Below are positions 44,767 through 45,650 of a DNA stretch of 45,650 nt, in pieces. Where the stretch lies: contig UQUM01000016.1 in NCBI GenBank assembly GCA_900544255.1, forward strand, positions 1 through 45,650. The letters are read 5' to 3'. Position numbers and translations under genes: made by a program. A model generated the notes under the pieces. That model was not told where the DNA came from. It searched no databases and worked only from the letters and a program-made list of their open reading frames with translations. Origin of the DNA: an uncultured Sutterella sp. (GTDB taxonomy: Bacteria > Pseudomonadota > Gammaproteobacteria > Burkholderiales > Burkholderiaceae_F). Each line of letters opens with the position of its first letter. The first letter of the stretch is position 1.

Positions 44767-45435
44767 TCAGAAAACCGCCACCCACTGCACCAGAACTTTC
44801 AAAAGGTGCATGAAGGGCGAAATAAAGTAGTTAAGAAGCCCCGACACGAGAAGCACCACGATGATCATCATGCCGTAGCGCTCAAGGTTCGAGTACGGTA
44901 CCGCCCACTTCCACGGGAGAAGCCCCTCCAAAATCCGACCGCCGTCCAAAGGCAGAATCGGGATGAGGTTAAAGGCCGCCAACATCATGTTCACCGAAAG
45001 TCCGGCAAACGCCACGTCGACCGCAACGGATCCGAGAACGCTTTCAGGCGAAATAAGAATGATGAGTTTCAGAACGATGAGCCACGCTGCGACCTGCGCG
45101 AGATTCATCATGGGACCCGCGAGTGCCACCCAAATCATGTCGCGATTGGGGTTATAGAGTCGGCCGAAATTGACGGGAACGGGTTTGGCCCACCCGAAAA
45201 GCAGAGCGCTGCCTCCCGTCATCATACCGCCCACCAAAAGAAGTCCCGGCACCAAGAGCGTTCCCACGGGATCAATGTGCTTCATGGGGTTTAACGTCAC
45301 GCGCCCCAGAACCCACGCGGTATTGTCCCCGAGACGCTTGGCCGCATACCCGTGCGCCGCTTCATGAAGCGTAATGGCAAGGACGGCCGGAACCGCGTAA
45401 ATGAGAATTTCAGTAAGAAGAGAGAATATCTGCAT
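44767..45435 (-). CDS. Site-2 protease (M50) family membrane metalloprotease
   Basis: 222 residues, about 5-6 membrane segments. Zinc motif LHEAAH (HExxH) in helix 1 and NLIPILPLDGGRIL with the third ligand Asp near 155-168, as in the compact YwhC/Rip3-like bacterial group without PDZ domain. Would cleave proteins within the membrane. Start ATG 45435 (MQIFSLL) fits the membrane helix; the upstream extension is not protein-like. First gene of a pair with the methyltransferase. Confidence 0.9.
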   Translation of the reverse strand: MQIFSLLTEILIYAVPAVLAITLHEAAHGYAAKRLGDNTAWVLGRVTLNPMKHIDPVGTLLVPGLLLVGGMMTGGSALLFGWAKPVPVNFGRLYNPNRDMIWVALAGPMMNLAQVAAWLIVLKLIILISPESVLGSVAVDVAFAGLSVNMMLAAFNLIPILPLDGGRILEGLLPWKWAVPYSNLERYGMMIIVVLLVSGLLNYFISPFMHLLKVLVQWVAVF

Positions 45436-45650
45436 AGTGCAGGCGAGTGTAGCAAAGAGCACTTCGTCAATGCGACACCCAAAGTGAAACCGTTCGTGTC
45501 TCCGTTTCAACAACCTTCAAGAAATCCTTGAAAGTTGCCGGTGCCGATTTACCGTCGTATCAAGAAGCTGCACCCTGAACTTCCCAGCGAAATTGACACT
45601 CAAAGCCTATGAGGGATGAAGGAATGTCATCACTTCGTGATAGGTTTTGC
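45436..45650. other. Right edge without supported gene
   Basis: Upstream region of the M50 gene. A short frame 45541-45612 (GTG, 23 codons, ...YRRIKKLHPELPSEID) is too short to support. A small ATCAC/GTGAT hairpin is at 45629-45641. A gene might begin at ATG 45624 and run off the window. Confidence 0.3.

Noticed and set aside
45541..45612. 23-codon frame at the right edge
   Set aside because: Too short, no ribosome site, no recognised motif.

Overview
The window looks like a chromosomal segment of a GC-rich Gram-negative betaproteobacterium. My best guess is the gut family Sutterellaceae (Burkholderiales). This rests on the block tig-clpP-clpX-lon-hupB-tRNA-Val, a general porin with a C-terminal Phe, a degraded autotransporter, and an anaerobic-respiration style of periplasmic flavoproteins and multihaem cytochrome. 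The taxonomic call is inference; no rRNA is present.

Left end (1-12175, all minus strand): a capsule/envelope locus. It reads kdsD (Kdo precursor), a porin, a 2415-residue fully reducing type I polyketide/fatty-acid synthase, an alpha-oxoamine synthase whose start overlaps the synthase stop, and a KpsS-type capsule protein. The last three match the logic of Sinorhizobium rkpA-rkpG-rkpJ and Burkholderia wcbR/wcbT: make an acyl chain, release it by condensation with an amino acid, and use the product as capsule lipid. 12176-14078 is a scar: an autotransporter 5' end with a frameshift, cut off by an internally deleted insertion sequence that keeps both inverted repeats.

Housekeeping core (14079-20765, minus): tRNA-Val(UAC), hupB, lon with a heat-shock type promoter, clpX, clpP, tig. 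Next come a neurotransmitter:sodium symporter family transporter (+), a periplasmic FMN/FAD lipoprotein reductase (-) divergent from an FGGY sugar kinase (+) across a palindromic operator, an orphan HigA-like regulator, a CstA-type transporter, and an MFS drug-efflux protein fused in frame to an N-terminal helix-turn-helix region. Then follow dut, a small membrane protein and coaBC (an overlapping operon).

Right part (33048-45435): a TtrS-like sensor kinase gene split by one in-frame TAG, a FixJ/TtrR-like response regulator, a Tat-exported fumarate-reductase-like flavoprotein, a second Tat flavoprotein resembling TcuA, and a secreted tetrahaem cytochrome c. Together they look like a sensed and induced periplasmic respiratory reductase module with unknown acceptor. 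After it come two tandem brnQ paralogues that share a conserved structured 5' leader, an M20 amidohydrolase, and an M50 protease/methyltransferase pair.

Most notable: the PKS/oxoamine-synthase capsule-lipid set, the amber-split sensor with its two-flavoprotein module, the duplicated brnQ leader RNA, and the HTH-MFS fusion with an internal strong ribosome binding site.
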